From contig VYDD01000311.1 of assembly GCA_009843625.1 (NCBI GenBank), forward strand, positions 1 to 22,052: a stretch of DNA of 22,052 nt. The letters run 5' to 3'. Under the pieces are notes generated by a model. That model had not been told where the DNA came from and searched no databases. It worked only from the letters and a program-made list of their open reading frames with translations. Made by a program: the position numbers and the translations under genes. The DNA comes from Gammaproteobacteria bacterium. GTDB taxonomy: Bacteria > Gemmatimonadota > Gemmatimonadetes > Longimicrobiales > Gaopeijiaceae. Shown piece by piece: positions 1 to 8,105 of this stretch. Each line of letters opens with the position of its first letter. The first letter of the stretch is position 1.

Positions 1-2
1 GC

Positions 3-1394
3 CTCGAGGAGCGATTGAGGGCGGGCGGGTTCCGGGGCGGGCTGAACATCATCCAGTCCACGGGCGGCCTGACGACGTCGGAGGAAGCCCGCCGGATGCC
101 CATACGCACCCTCGAGTCGGGGCCCGCGGGCGGAGTGATCGGCGCGGTGGCGCTGGGCGAGCAACTGGGCGAGCCGAACCTGATCGCCACCGACGTCGGA
201 GGAACCAGCTTCGACGTGGCGCTGATCCTGGACGGCCAGCCCTTCGAGAAGTCGGAGACCTACGTTAACAAGCGTCCCGTGCTGCAACCCACCATAGACA
301 TCACCTCAGTGGGAGCCGGTGGAGGCAGCATCGCCTGGCTCGACGACTCCGGAGGCTTTCGGGTCGGGCCGCTCAGCGCGGAGGCGGATCCCGGCCCGGT
401 CTGCTTCGGCAAGGGCGGAACCGCGCCCACCGTCACCGCCGCCCACCTCGTCCTGGGGCGCATCAACCCCCGGAATTTCCTGGGTCGGCGCATGGAGCTG
501 GATGTGGCCGGGGCGAAGGCGGCGATCCAGGGCAGGATCGCCGATCCCCTGGGGTTGTCGCTGGAGGAGGCCGCTCACGGAATCACGCATCTGGCCGACA
601 CGAACATGATTCACGCGATCCGGCGCGTAACCATCGAGCGCGGCCACGACCCGCGTGATTTCACGCTTCTGGGGTACGGCGGCGGCGGCGGCCTGTTCGC
701 CGCATCGCTCGCCCGCGAAATGGAAATCGGCAAGACCATCATTCCGGTCAATCCCGCAGTCTTCTCCGCGTGGGGCATCCTGAATTCCGATTTCCGCGAG
801 GACGTGGTGCGAACCACCGTGATGCCCACGGCCGCGCTCGCCGTCGAGGAGCTGCTCGAAATGTTCGGGGATCTGGCTGACGTTGCCGCCGACAAGCTTG
901 CCGCAAGCGGGCTTGCAGCGGAGAGAGCGCGATTCGTTCGTGCCCTCGACATGCGATACGAAGGGCAGGAGCACACCGTCAAGGTGCCGCTTCCCCCGGC
1001 TGACGATTTCAAGGCCGGGGGAATGGCGCTCCTCCAGAGCCTGTTCGATCAGCTTCACGAGCGGATGTACGCGCACGCCTCGCCCGGTACCCCGACTGAA
1101 CTGGTGAACCTTCGTCTATCGGCGATCGTGGAATCGGGCAAGCCCTCGATTCTGGAGATCCCGAGGGGCGCGGGGAACGGCGAAGAAGCCCTGAAGGGGG
1201 ACCGTCGGGTCTACTTCAGGGACGAGCGCGATGCCGTCCCCTGCCCCGTTTACGACCGTGAGAGACTCGGTGCCGGCGACGCCTTTCGCGGGCCGGCCAT
1301 CGTGGAGGAGTGGAACACCACGACAATCGTGCACCCGGGCCAGCGTCTCGGCGTGGATGATTACGGAAACCTGATCATTACCGAGGAGGAATGA
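3..1394 (+). CDS. hyuA: Hydantoinase/5-oxoprolinase A subunit (HyuA), 5' end cut by window edge
   Basis: The frame is open to the left edge, so about 464 residues of a family usually near 690 are visible and roughly the first 220 lie outside the window. HyuA is the ATPase-like subunit that, with HyuB, uses ATP to open cyclic amides such as hydantoins or 5-oxoproline in the cytoplasm. Visible family signatures are a phosphate-binding DVGGTSFD segment (about residue 65 of the visible part), the TVTAAHLVLGRINP stretch, the glycine-rich DFTLLGYGGGGG block and the IPVNPAVFSAWGIL motif. The stop codon overlaps the start of hyuB as ATGA, so the two are almost certainly co-translated. The true substrate (hydantoin, N-methylhydantoin, 5-oxoproline or a ketone, as in acetone carboxylase relatives) cannot be read from the sequence. 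Confidence 0.93.
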   Translation, partial: LEERLRAGGFRGGLNIIQSTGGLTTSEEARRMPIRTLESGPAGGVIGAVALGEQLGEPNLIATDVGGTSFDVALILDGQPFEKSETYVNKRPVLQPTIDITSVGAGGGSIAWLDDSGGFRVGPLSAEADPGPVCFGKGGTAPTVTAAHLVLGRINPRNFLGRRMELDVAGAKAAIQGRIADPLGLSLEEAAHGITHLADTNMIHAIRRVTIERGHDPRDFTLLGYGGGGGLFAASLAREMEIGKTIIPVNPAVFSAWGILNSDFREDVVRTTVMPTAALAVEELLEMFGDLADVAADKLAASGLAAERARFVRALDMRYEGQEHTVKVPLPPADDFKAGGMALLQSLFDQLHERMYAHASPGTPTELVNLRLSAIVESGKPSILEIPRGAGNGEEALKGDRRVYFRDERDAVPCPVYDRERLGAGDAFRGPAIVEEWNTTTIVHPGQRLGVDDYGNLIITEEE

Positions 1395-3178
1395 TGACCA
1401 CCACCAACGGAACTCGGGTCGACCCGATTACCTCCCAGGTCATCCGCAGCGGTCTCGTCGCCGCGGCCGAGGAAATGCGAATTGCGCTGGTAAAGACGGC
1501 CTACAACCCCTTGATCTACGAGGTTCAGGACTTCGCGGTGGCCCTCCTGAACGACAAGGGCGAGATGCTGGCCCAGGGATCGTCGTTGCCGCTCTTCCTT
1601 CCGTGCCTCTCGCTCACGGTTCAGAACGGGGTGAGGAAGTTCGGCGCCGACGGCTTCGCACCGGGTGACGTGCTCATCGCCAACGATCCCTACAGCACCG
1701 GCACTCATATATCCGACACCTCCATCTACACGCCAATCTTCTTCGACGGCGAACTCCAGGCGTTTTCCGCGAACACGGCCCACTGGGCCGACGTCGGAGG
1801 GAAGACGCCCGGTGGCTGGTGTCCGGATTCAAACGACGTCTTCCAGGAGGGGATGATCTTCCCCCATCTGAAGCTCTACGATGCGGGCGAGCTGAACCGG
1901 ACGATGATGGACTACATCATGGCCAACACCCGTTTCCCCGACTTGGTGAAGGGCGATCTGGGGGCCCAGATAGCCGCGTGCAAGACCGGCGTAAACCGGT
2001 ACGTGGCAATGTGCGAGAAATACGGAGCCGGAGTGGTGCGGGAATCCATGGAGCACGTCTTCGATCAGTCGGAAGCGCTCATGCGCAGGCTCATCGGGGA
2101 AATGCCCGATGGCGAATGGAGCGCTGAGACCTGCATGGATCACGACGGAATCGAGACCACCAGGCGGCGCAGGCTCAAGGTCACGGTACGCATCGAAGGA
2201 GACGATGCCACCGTCGACTTCACCGGAACGGGCGAGACCGCCACCGGTCCGATCAACATTCCGCTGACGGGCGCGCGCGCTGCGGCCGAGATCGCATTCA
2301 AGTCGGCGACGCTTCCCCACGAGCCGGCGAACGAAGGACACAGCCGCCCATTGCGGGTGGTCTCGCCCGAGCACACCATCACCAATCCATCATGGCCGGC
2401 TCCCTGCGACTCGTATGGCTACGCCGCCCTGATGATCATCGACCTCGTCAGCGAAGCACTCTCGAACGCCGTGCCCGACCGAACGCTTGCGGGAGAATAC
2501 ATGCTCTTCGGCGCATGGTTCTTCCGGATCGATCCCCGTTACGGCAAGCCGTTCATCTACATTGATCCGGTAGACGGCGGCGGGGGTGCATTCTCCTTCG
2601 ACGACGGGGCGGACGGGCTGATCTTCCACGGGGACGGTGACGCGCCCAACACCCCCATCGAGGTCGCGGAGTCCCGCTATCCCATCCGGCTGCTGCAGTA
2701 TGCCCTGCACACCGAAGAATACGGGATCGGGAAGTACCGCGGCGGGCTGGGGACGATTCGCGACTACCAGTTTCTCACCGACAACGTCTCCGTTCAGGTC
2801 GCGAACGAGCAGACTGTGTGCCGGTCGCATGGGCTGAAGGGCGGACACGAGGGCGGCATCAACCGCCTGTGGGTGCGGCCCGGGACGGACCGCGAAACCG
2901 TCCTTACCGAGCGTGTCTCCTTCTACGGACCTTTTGAAGGCGGCGACGTGCTGAGTTGCCGGACTGCGGGCGGCGGCGGCTTCGGGGAGCCGCTCGAACG
3001 CGATCCCGAGCGAGTGCGGTGGGAGGTGCTGAACGAGATCCTGACCACCGACCAGGCCCGCGACTACTACGGTGTGATCATCGGCTTCGACGAAAAAGGG
3101 GATCCTCTCGTCGACGAGGCCGCAACGGCGGCCTTCCGGGGCGCCGGACGCGCTCCGGAAACGAACGGGCACGGATGA
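1391..3178 (+). CDS. hyuB: Hydantoinase/5-oxoprolinase B subunit (HyuB)
   Basis: This complete 595-residue HyuB subunit is a normal length for the family. The N-terminus carries the typical order DPITSQVIRSGL, then an AYNPLIYEVQDF-like segment, GEMLAQGSSLPLFL and the NDPYSTGTHISD motif. The C-terminal part has the glycine-rich GGGGFGEPLERDP ending. It is the partner of HyuA in an ATP-dependent cyclic amide hydrolase. Two ATGs are possible, at 1391 (overlapping the hyuA stop as ATGA) and at 1394; the GAGGAGG Shine-Dalgarno at 1383-1389 gives better spacing (4 nt) for 1394. No amidase or hydantoin racemase gene is visible next to it, so the pathway is not defined here. It ends 53 bp before the convergent peptidase A gene. 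Confidence 0.95.
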   Translation: MMTTTNGTRVDPITSQVIRSGLVAAAEEMRIALVKTAYNPLIYEVQDFAVALLNDKGEMLAQGSSLPLFLPCLSLTVQNGVRKFGADGFAPGDVLIANDPYSTGTHISDTSIYTPIFFDGELQAFSANTAHWADVGGKTPGGWCPDSNDVFQEGMIFPHLKLYDAGELNRTMMDYIMANTRFPDLVKGDLGAQIAACKTGVNRYVAMCEKYGAGVVRESMEHVFDQSEALMRRLIGEMPDGEWSAETCMDHDGIETTRRRRLKVTVRIEGDDATVDFTGTGETATGPINIPLTGARAAAEIAFKSATLPHEPANEGHSRPLRVVSPEHTITNPSWPAPCDSYGYAALMIIDLVSEALSNAVPDRTLAGEYMLFGAWFFRIDPRYGKPFIYIDPVDGGGGAFSFDDGADGLIFHGDGDAPNTPIEVAESRYPIRLLQYALHTEEYGIGKYRGGLGTIRDYQFLTDNVSVQVANEQTVCRSHGLKGGHEGGINRLWVRPGTDRETVLTERVSFYGPFEGGDVLSCRTAGGGGFGEPLERDPERVRWEVLNEILTTDQARDYYGVIIGFDEKGDPLVDEAATAAFRGAGRAPETNGHG

Positions 3179-3198
3179 GGCATACCATGTAGGCGCGG

Positions 3199-3220
3199 GC
3201 GACGGCGGGGATCCCGTCGC
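3199..3220. terminator. GC-rich stem-loop between convergent genes
   Basis: A perfect 7-bp inverted repeat, GCGACGG and CCGTCGC with an 8-base loop, lies in the 53-bp space between the hyuB stop and the stop of the convergent peptidase A gene. The position suits a bidirectional transcription end. No run of T follows on either strand, so it is not a canonical intrinsic terminator. Confidence 0.3.
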
Positions 3221-3231
3221 AAGGGCATCAC

Positions 3232-5136
3232 CTAGAGCGGTTCACATGCTCCCAGATGCCGTTCGAAGAACCCTTCGAGCCGGGTGTACATGTCGATCCG
3301 GTTGTCGGGGTTGCGGAAGCCGTGGCCTTCCTCGGGATAGCTCCTGGTCTCAAACTCTTTCCCGTGCCGTTCGAGCTCTTCTACCGCCAGTTCGAAGTGA
3401 CGGAACGGGACGCGGCGGTCGAGTTGGCCGTGCATGAGCAGCACCGGGGCCGTGATGTTGCCGATGCGCGTGATGGTGTTGCTCTTCGCGTAGATCTCCG
3501 GCCGCTCGTCCGGGAATCCCCCGTGTCCGGTCACGGAGAAGATCTTCCCGAGGCGATCGGTTTCGTCGAGAGTCTCGGTCTTGGAGTAGGCGCCCCGCAT
3601 CGGCACCGCCGCGTCGAACTTGTCGGGCATGAGCGTGATGGCGGCCATGGACATGCTTCCTCCGTAGCTTCCCCCGTAGATCCCGACCTTGTCCGTGGTG
3701 TACGGCAGTCGGCGGAGGAAGTCCGCCGCCGCTCCCGCGTCCAGCGCCTGCCCGTTCAGCCAGTCCTCGACCGCCAGGTCCTGAAAGGAACGACCGAATC
3801 CCGATCCTCCGCGATAGTTGATGGCCATCACCACGAAGCCCCTGGAAGCCAGGTACTGTTCGATCAGGTTCGGTCCCTGCAGGTAGGAGTTGGTGCCGCC
3901 GCCGTGCACCTGGACGAGCGCCGGACAAGCCCGTTGGCCGGGAGTGCCGGGGGGAAGAAAGAGGAATCCCTGCACGTACAGGCCGTCGAAGCTCCGGAAG
4001 GAGATTTCAACGGGCGCCTTCACCTCCTCCCACAGGGTGGCGAAGTCACTCACGCGCTCGGCGGCTCCTCCGGTCGCGGACAGGTAGTAGGCGTCGGCAC
4101 CGAGGGTGGGCGTGGATCGCACGAAAACGAACGTGTTGCCGCCCCGCGTGGCGTCGATCGAGCGCATCACGCCCCCGACATTGCTCACTCGCGTCGCCAC
4201 ACCGCCCTGCGCGGGTACGGACCAGAGATCGTAGCTGCCCCGTTCCTGGTACGGGAAATAGATGGTTGCGCCATCGTCGGACCAGGTGGGACGGTTGCGC
4301 ATCGTGGCGTCGGTGGCGTAGACCTGCATGTCCACGATCTGCTCGCCCCCGGTCCGCGGGTCGAGCAGGTAGATATAGGCGAGGTCCTGGTACCAGTATT
4401 CGTCCTTGGCCGTACCGAAGATCGCGATACGCTCCCCGTCCGGGGACCATACGGGAGAGGATGACGCCATCAGGGATCGTGACAGCTGCCTGGCCTCTGC
4501 CGTCACCACGTCGACCAGCCACACGTCATCCGCCCAATAGTCCGCGCCATTCGACACATAGGCGATCGTGGCACCGTCCGGTGACCACGCTGGCGTAAAG
4601 CGGGGGTCGTCGGGCGCGGCGGCCTCCCGGGTCAGCTGGCGGGCAGCGTCGCTCCCGTCGGCGGGAACGAGCCAGATGTCCTGCGCGCCTCCCTTGCCGG
4701 AGTAGAAGGCCACGGTCCCCCCGTCCGGCGAAAAGGCCGGCTCCCTGGCGTCTCCCATGCCCGAAGTGAGGCGCCGAGGTTCACCGGAGGGTACCCGTGC
4801 GAGCCAGATGTCACCGTCGCGCACGAACGCCACGGATCGCGAGTCCGGCGACCAGCGCAGCGGTCCCGATGGCATCCAGAAGGCCGGTTGTGACCCCCGG
4901 TCTTCCGTCTCCAGCAGATAGGCGCCGCTTCCCGAAGGACCTGTTCCAACGATCGCGATTCGACTCCCGTCAGGGGAAATACTGACCGAGGACGCACCCC
5001 TGTCGTGACGATTGATGTTCTCAAGGGTCAGGGAAAGCGCTTCCTCCCGGTCCAGCGCGCACGCCCCCAGAGCGATGCACGTGAGGCAGATCCCCGAAAA
5101 CCTCATGGCGGGATGCCTTGCTGTCTGCATGGTCAT
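3232..5136 (-). CDS. Lipoprotein S9-family peptidase with TolB-like propeller (peptidase A)
   Basis: This is a 634-residue prolyl-oligopeptidase-type serine peptidase (or acylaminoacyl-peptidase relative). The N-terminus has a hydrophobic segment ending in a lipobox, LGAC, with the lipidated Cys at residue 26, so the mature protein should be anchored in an envelope membrane. Residues about 45-360 hold WD40/TolB-like blades, marked by repeated SPDG/WSPD motifs and (D/Q)DIWLV strands. The C-terminal alpha/beta hydrolase domain has the oxyanion-region HGGG (411-414), the nucleophile Ser490 in GGSYGG, Asp573 in GQLDRR and His605 in EEGHGF, so the triad looks complete. ATG 5136 overlaps the stop of the upstream chimeric ORF as ATGA. 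The frame extends upstream to 5475, but that part is antisense-like sequence inside the duplication and lacks a signal peptide. Peptide degradation for nutrition is the likeliest role; the substrate is unknown. Confidence 0.92.
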   Translation of the reverse strand: MTMQTARHPAMRFSGICLTCIALGACALDREEALSLTLENINRHDRGASSVSISPDGSRIAIVGTGPSGSGAYLLETEDRGSQPAFWMPSGPLRWSPDSRSVAFVRDGDIWLARVPSGEPRRLTSGMGDAREPAFSPDGGTVAFYSGKGGAQDIWLVPADGSDAARQLTREAAAPDDPRFTPAWSPDGATIAYVSNGADYWADDVWLVDVVTAEARQLSRSLMASSSPVWSPDGERIAIFGTAKDEYWYQDLAYIYLLDPRTGGEQIVDMQVYATDATMRNRPTWSDDGATIYFPYQERGSYDLWSVPAQGGVATRVSNVGGVMRSIDATRGGNTFVFVRSTPTLGADAYYLSATGGAAERVSDFATLWEEVKAPVEISFRSFDGLYVQGFLFLPPGTPGQRACPALVQVHGGGTNSYLQGPNLIEQYLASRGFVVMAINYRGGSGFGRSFQDLAVEDWLNGQALDAGAAADFLRRLPYTTDKVGIYGGSYGGSMSMAAITLMPDKFDAAVPMRGAYSKTETLDETDRLGKIFSVTGHGGFPDERPEIYAKSNTITRIGNITAPVLLMHGQLDRRVPFRHFELAVEELERHGKEFETRSYPEEGHGFRNPDNRIDMYTRLEGFFERHLGACEPL

Positions 5137-5358
5137 CTGTCTTCCTCCGACGCAGGTCGTGGAGCGAGATGCTGCTGGAAGAACGCCAGCAGCCGACCAT
5201 AGGCGTGCACCCGGTTTTCGGGACGGCGAAAGCCGTGACCCTCGTCCGGGTAGGAGTGGAACTCGACAGGATTGCCTCGCGACCGCAGGGCGGCCACAAG
5301 CTCCTCCGACTGCTGGTAGGGTGCCCTTCGATCCAGTTCCCCGTGCATGATCAGAAAC
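4406..5358. repeat. 953-bp direct tandem repeat, copy 1
   Basis: This is the left copy of a head-to-tail duplication with a period of 953 bp. Read line by line, it matches 5359-6311 without any difference I could find. It carries the first 244 codons of peptidase A and the last 74 codons of peptidase B. The left boundary lies inside peptidase A (GTCC then TTGGCC at 4405/4406). The shared base C just before each breakpoint is the only microhomology. Confidence 0.95.
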
Positions 5359-6089
5359 TTGGCCGTACCGAAGATCGCGATACGCTCCCCGTCCGGGGAC
5401 CATACGGGAGAGGATGACGCCATCAGGGATCGTGACAGCTGCCTGGCCTCTGCCGTCACCACGTCGACCAGCCACACGTCATCCGCCCAATAGTCCGCGC
5501 CATTCGACACATAGGCGATCGTGGCACCGTCCGGTGACCACGCTGGCGTAAAGCGGGGGTCGTCGGGCGCGGCGGCCTCCCGGGTCAGCTGGCGGGCAGC
5601 GTCGCTCCCGTCGGCGGGAACGAGCCAGATGTCCTGCGCGCCTCCCTTGCCGGAGTAGAAGGCCACGGTCCCCCCGTCCGGCGAAAAGGCCGGCTCCCTG
5701 GCGTCTCCCATGCCCGAAGTGAGGCGCCGAGGTTCACCGGAGGGTACCCGTGCGAGCCAGATGTCACCGTCGCGCACGAACGCCACGGATCGCGAGTCCG
5801 GCGACCAGCGCAGCGGTCCCGATGGCATCCAGAAGGCCGGTTGTGACCCCCGGTCTTCCGTCTCCAGCAGATAGGCGCCGCTTCCCGAAGGACCTGTTCC
5901 AACGATCGCGATTCGACTCCCGTCAGGGGAAATACTGACCGAGGACGCACCCCTGTCGTGACGATTGATGTTCTCAAGGGTCAGGGAAAGCGCTTCCTCC
6001 CGGTCCAGCGCGCACGCCCCCAGAGCGATGCACGTGAGGCAGATCCCCGAAAACCTCATGGCGGGATGCCTTGCTGTCTGCATGGTCAT
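5133..6089 (-). CDS. Chimeric S9 peptidase fragment (N-half of A fused to C-end of B)
   Basis: This 318-residue ORF was created by the tandem duplication. Residues 1-244 are identical to the start of peptidase A, including the lipoprotein signal with Cys26 and the first propeller blades. Residues 245-318 are identical to the last 74 residues of peptidase B, starting at its FLIMHGELD segment. The reading frame happens to be preserved across the junction (5358/5359). The product keeps the Asp and His of the B triad but lacks the nucleophile Ser, the HGGG oxyanion segment and several blades, so it should not be catalytic and may not fold. Its ATG overlaps the stop of peptidase B (ATGA), and its own TGA overlaps the start of full-length peptidase A (ATGA), so coupled translation could still pass through. 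It is best viewed as a duplication by-product, possibly an assembly artefact. Confidence 0.85.
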   Translation of the reverse strand: MTMQTARHPAMRFSGICLTCIALGACALDREEALSLTLENINRHDRGASSVSISPDGSRIAIVGTGPSGSGAYLLETEDRGSQPAFWMPSGPLRWSPDSRSVAFVRDGDIWLARVPSGEPRRLTSGMGDAREPAFSPDGGTVAFYSGKGGAQDIWLVPADGSDAARQLTREAAAPDDPRFTPAWSPDGATIAYVSNGADYWADDVWLVDVVTAEARQLSRSLMASSSPVWSPDGERIAIFGTAKFLIMHGELDRRAPYQQSEELVAALRSRGNPVEFHSYPDEGHGFRRPENRVHAYGRLLAFFQQHLAPRPASEEDR

Positions 6090-6311
6090 CTGTCTTCCTC
6101 CGACGCAGGTCGTGGAGCGAGATGCTGCTGGAAGAACGCCAGCAGCCGACCATAGGCGTGCACCCGGTTTTCGGGACGGCGAAAGCCGTGACCCTCGTCC
6201 GGGTAGGAGTGGAACTCGACAGGATTGCCTCGCGACCGCAGGGCGGCCACAAGCTCCTCCGACTGCTGGTAGGGTGCCCTTCGATCCAGTTCCCCGTGCA
6301 TGATCAGAAAC
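5359..6311. repeat. 953-bp direct tandem repeat, copy 2
   Basis: This is the right copy of the perfect tandem duplication. Its right boundary (6311/6312) lies inside peptidase B, in the original, uninterrupted sequence. The novel junction between the two copies is at 5358/5359, where peptidase B sequence (ATCAGAAAC) meets peptidase A sequence (TTGGCCGTACC). Confidence 0.95.
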
Positions 6312-8020
6312 GGAATGTCGGTGCGTACGCGATCGAGATGTCGGATCGATGCCGTGTGTTCAAAGAAGTCCGGATTCTCATCCGGCTTGAACCCGAAGTG
6401 GCCCTCGACCACCCAGAACTGCATCAGCCGGTCCCCGTGTTCGTAAGCTCCCGCCCAGTCGTAGATCCCGTACAGCGGCGCGGCGGCATGGAAGGGCGCC
6501 GAATCCCGGGTAAGCGCAGCCAGGGTCATGATCCCGCCGTAGCTCCCTCCGTAGATGCCGGTTCTCCCATTCGTGTAGGGTAGACTCTGCAGGTACTCGG
6601 CGGCTGCTACCGCGTCCCAGCCTTGTCCGGCGGCCCATTCGCCCGCGGCCAGGTCCTGGAACTCGCGTCCATGGCCAGCGCTCCCGCGGTATTCGATGGC
6701 GAGGATCACAAAGCCCTGTTGCGCCAGAAACTGCTCGAGAGGATTGAATCCGTTGGCGTAGGCGTTGTTTCCACCTCCGTGAACCTGTACCAGGGCCGGG
6801 TACTCGGCTGCCGGATCGAAATCGGAAGGAAGAAAGAGGTAGCCGAGAATGTACTTTCCATCCTTGGCCCTGAAGGAGATCCTGCGGGGCGCCCTCACCG
6901 CCGAATAGGGACGGAACCAATCGGTCAGGCGTACCGGGGCGCCACCCTCTAGGCTGACGACGTGGACCTCACCTCCTCGCGTAGGAGTGGAGCGCACATA
7001 CGCTATGGCGGCGCCGTCCCCGCTGACCGAGAAGTTCCGAAAGGATCCCGCTTCGTATGTCAGCTTGGTGGCGACCCCACCCTCGACTCCGACGCGCCAG
7101 AGATTCGAGTCTCCTTCCCACTGATACCGAAAGAAGATCGATCGGCTGTCCGGCGCCCACGCCATCCGTACTCCGCCGTTACCGTCGCTGACATAGGCGT
7201 TCATGTCTACGCGCTCGACACCTCCGCTGGCCACATCCAGCAGGTAGATGTCGCTCTGGTCGCCATACCAGAACTCGGATTCCCGCACGGCGTTGAACGC
7301 GATCGAGCGCCCGTCGGGAGACCAGATGGGTGTGCTCATGACGTGAAGACCTGCGGTGAGCTTGCGATCGACCCCGGCTTCCAGTTCCACCAGCCACACG
7401 TCGTCGGCCCAGGGCTCGCTGCGATTGCTTACGTACGCGATGGCGCTTCCGTCTGGCGACCACACAGGCGCCCAGCGAAACTCGTCCCAGGGGTTGGTCT
7501 CGCTCGTGACCTGCTCGACGGCTCCCGATTCCACGTCCACCACGAACACGTCCTGGTGTCCCGATCGATTCGAAAGGAAAGCGATTCGGCTCCCCAAGGG
7601 ACCCCAGGCGAGAGCTCGCTCGCCTTCCGGATCACGGGTGACGCGGCGGAGATCCTGTCCATCCCTGTTCACGATCCAGATGTCCTGCGCACCCTCCGTG
7701 GTCCGGAGGAAGGCGATTCTCCGTCCGTCGGGCGACCATACTGGCGACGCCTCGCTGTAGTCGTCCGCGATGAGCATGCGCGCATTGGAACCATCCGCTC
7801 CCATGAGCCAGATCTTCGACCTGCCCGAACGATTGGTGAGTACCGCCATCTCGGCGGCCGTCGGCGAGAACTCCGCCGATGCGGTGCTCACGTTCCGGTT
7901 CATGCTCTCCAGGGTGAGGGGCTCCTGCGCATCCACAAGCCCTGGTACGACCCCTGCCAGAATGGACAGGAGTGCCATCCGCCGGCTGTTCGTCCGACCA
8001 TCCGTTCTCCGAACCAACAC
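6086..8020 (-). CDS. Exported S9-family peptidase with TolB-like propeller (peptidase B)
   Basis: A 644-residue S9 serine peptidase paralogous to peptidase A. I chose the GTG at 8020 because GAGGAG (8027-8032) sits 6 nt upstream and the product then opens with a good Sec signal: VRRTDGRTNSRR, then ALLSILAGVVPGLVDA, with cleavage before QEPL. There is no Cys at the cleavage site, so it should be soluble in the periplasm or secreted. An in-frame ATG at 8095 would add 25 residues but has no Shine-Dalgarno. Propeller blades fill about 40-370 (SPDGR, WSPDG, ADDVWLV repeats). The hydrolase domain has HGGG (414-417), Ser493 in GGSYGG, Asp579 in GELDRR and His611 in DEGHGF. The stop overlaps the next start (ATGA at 6086-6089). 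It follows the halogenase in the same direction, with about 85 bp between them, probably in one operon. Confidence 0.92.
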   Translation of the reverse strand: MLVRRTDGRTNSRRMALLSILAGVVPGLVDAQEPLTLESMNRNVSTASAEFSPTAAEMAVLTNRSGRSKIWLMGADGSNARMLIADDYSEASPVWSPDGRRIAFLRTTEGAQDIWIVNRDGQDLRRVTRDPEGERALAWGPLGSRIAFLSNRSGHQDVFVVDVESGAVEQVTSETNPWDEFRWAPVWSPDGSAIAYVSNRSEPWADDVWLVELEAGVDRKLTAGLHVMSTPIWSPDGRSIAFNAVRESEFWYGDQSDIYLLDVASGGVERVDMNAYVSDGNGGVRMAWAPDSRSIFFRYQWEGDSNLWRVGVEGGVATKLTYEAGSFRNFSVSGDGAAIAYVRSTPTRGGEVHVVSLEGGAPVRLTDWFRPYSAVRAPRRISFRAKDGKYILGYLFLPSDFDPAAEYPALVQVHGGGNNAYANGFNPLEQFLAQQGFVILAIEYRGSAGHGREFQDLAAGEWAAGQGWDAVAAAEYLQSLPYTNGRTGIYGGSYGGIMTLAALTRDSAPFHAAAPLYGIYDWAGAYEHGDRLMQFWVVEGHFGFKPDENPDFFEHTASIRHLDRVRTDIPFLIMHGELDRRAPYQQSEELVAALRSRGNPVEFHSYPDEGHGFRRPENRVHAYGRLLAFFQQHLAPRPASEEDR

Positions 8021-8026
8021 GATATT

Positions 8027-8032
8027 CTCCTC
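8027..8032 (-). promoter_or_regulatory. Shine-Dalgarno deciding the GTG start of peptidase B
   Basis: GAGGAG on the minus strand lies 6 nt before the GTG at 8020. The longer ATG start at 8095 has no such site, and the signal peptide only becomes N-terminal if the GTG is used. Confidence 0.6.
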
Positions 8033-8105
8033 GTGAATCGGCCGTGATACCTCGGTTTCCTGCGCGCTCGTGCGAGCCGCAACCACGTGAAGCATCCGAT
8101 GCCCG

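Noticed and set aside
5137..5475. N-terminal extension of peptidase A up to 5475, giving a 747-residue protein
   Set aside because: This part lies out of frame over the end of the chimeric ORF, is rich in Arg and Gly with no signal peptide, and the lipoprotein signal only makes sense with the start at 5136.
3232..8020. Duplication explained by transposon or insertion sequence
   Set aside because: There are no terminal inverted repeats, no transposase ORF and no target-site duplication at the breakpoints; the unit is made only of peptidase A and B sequence.
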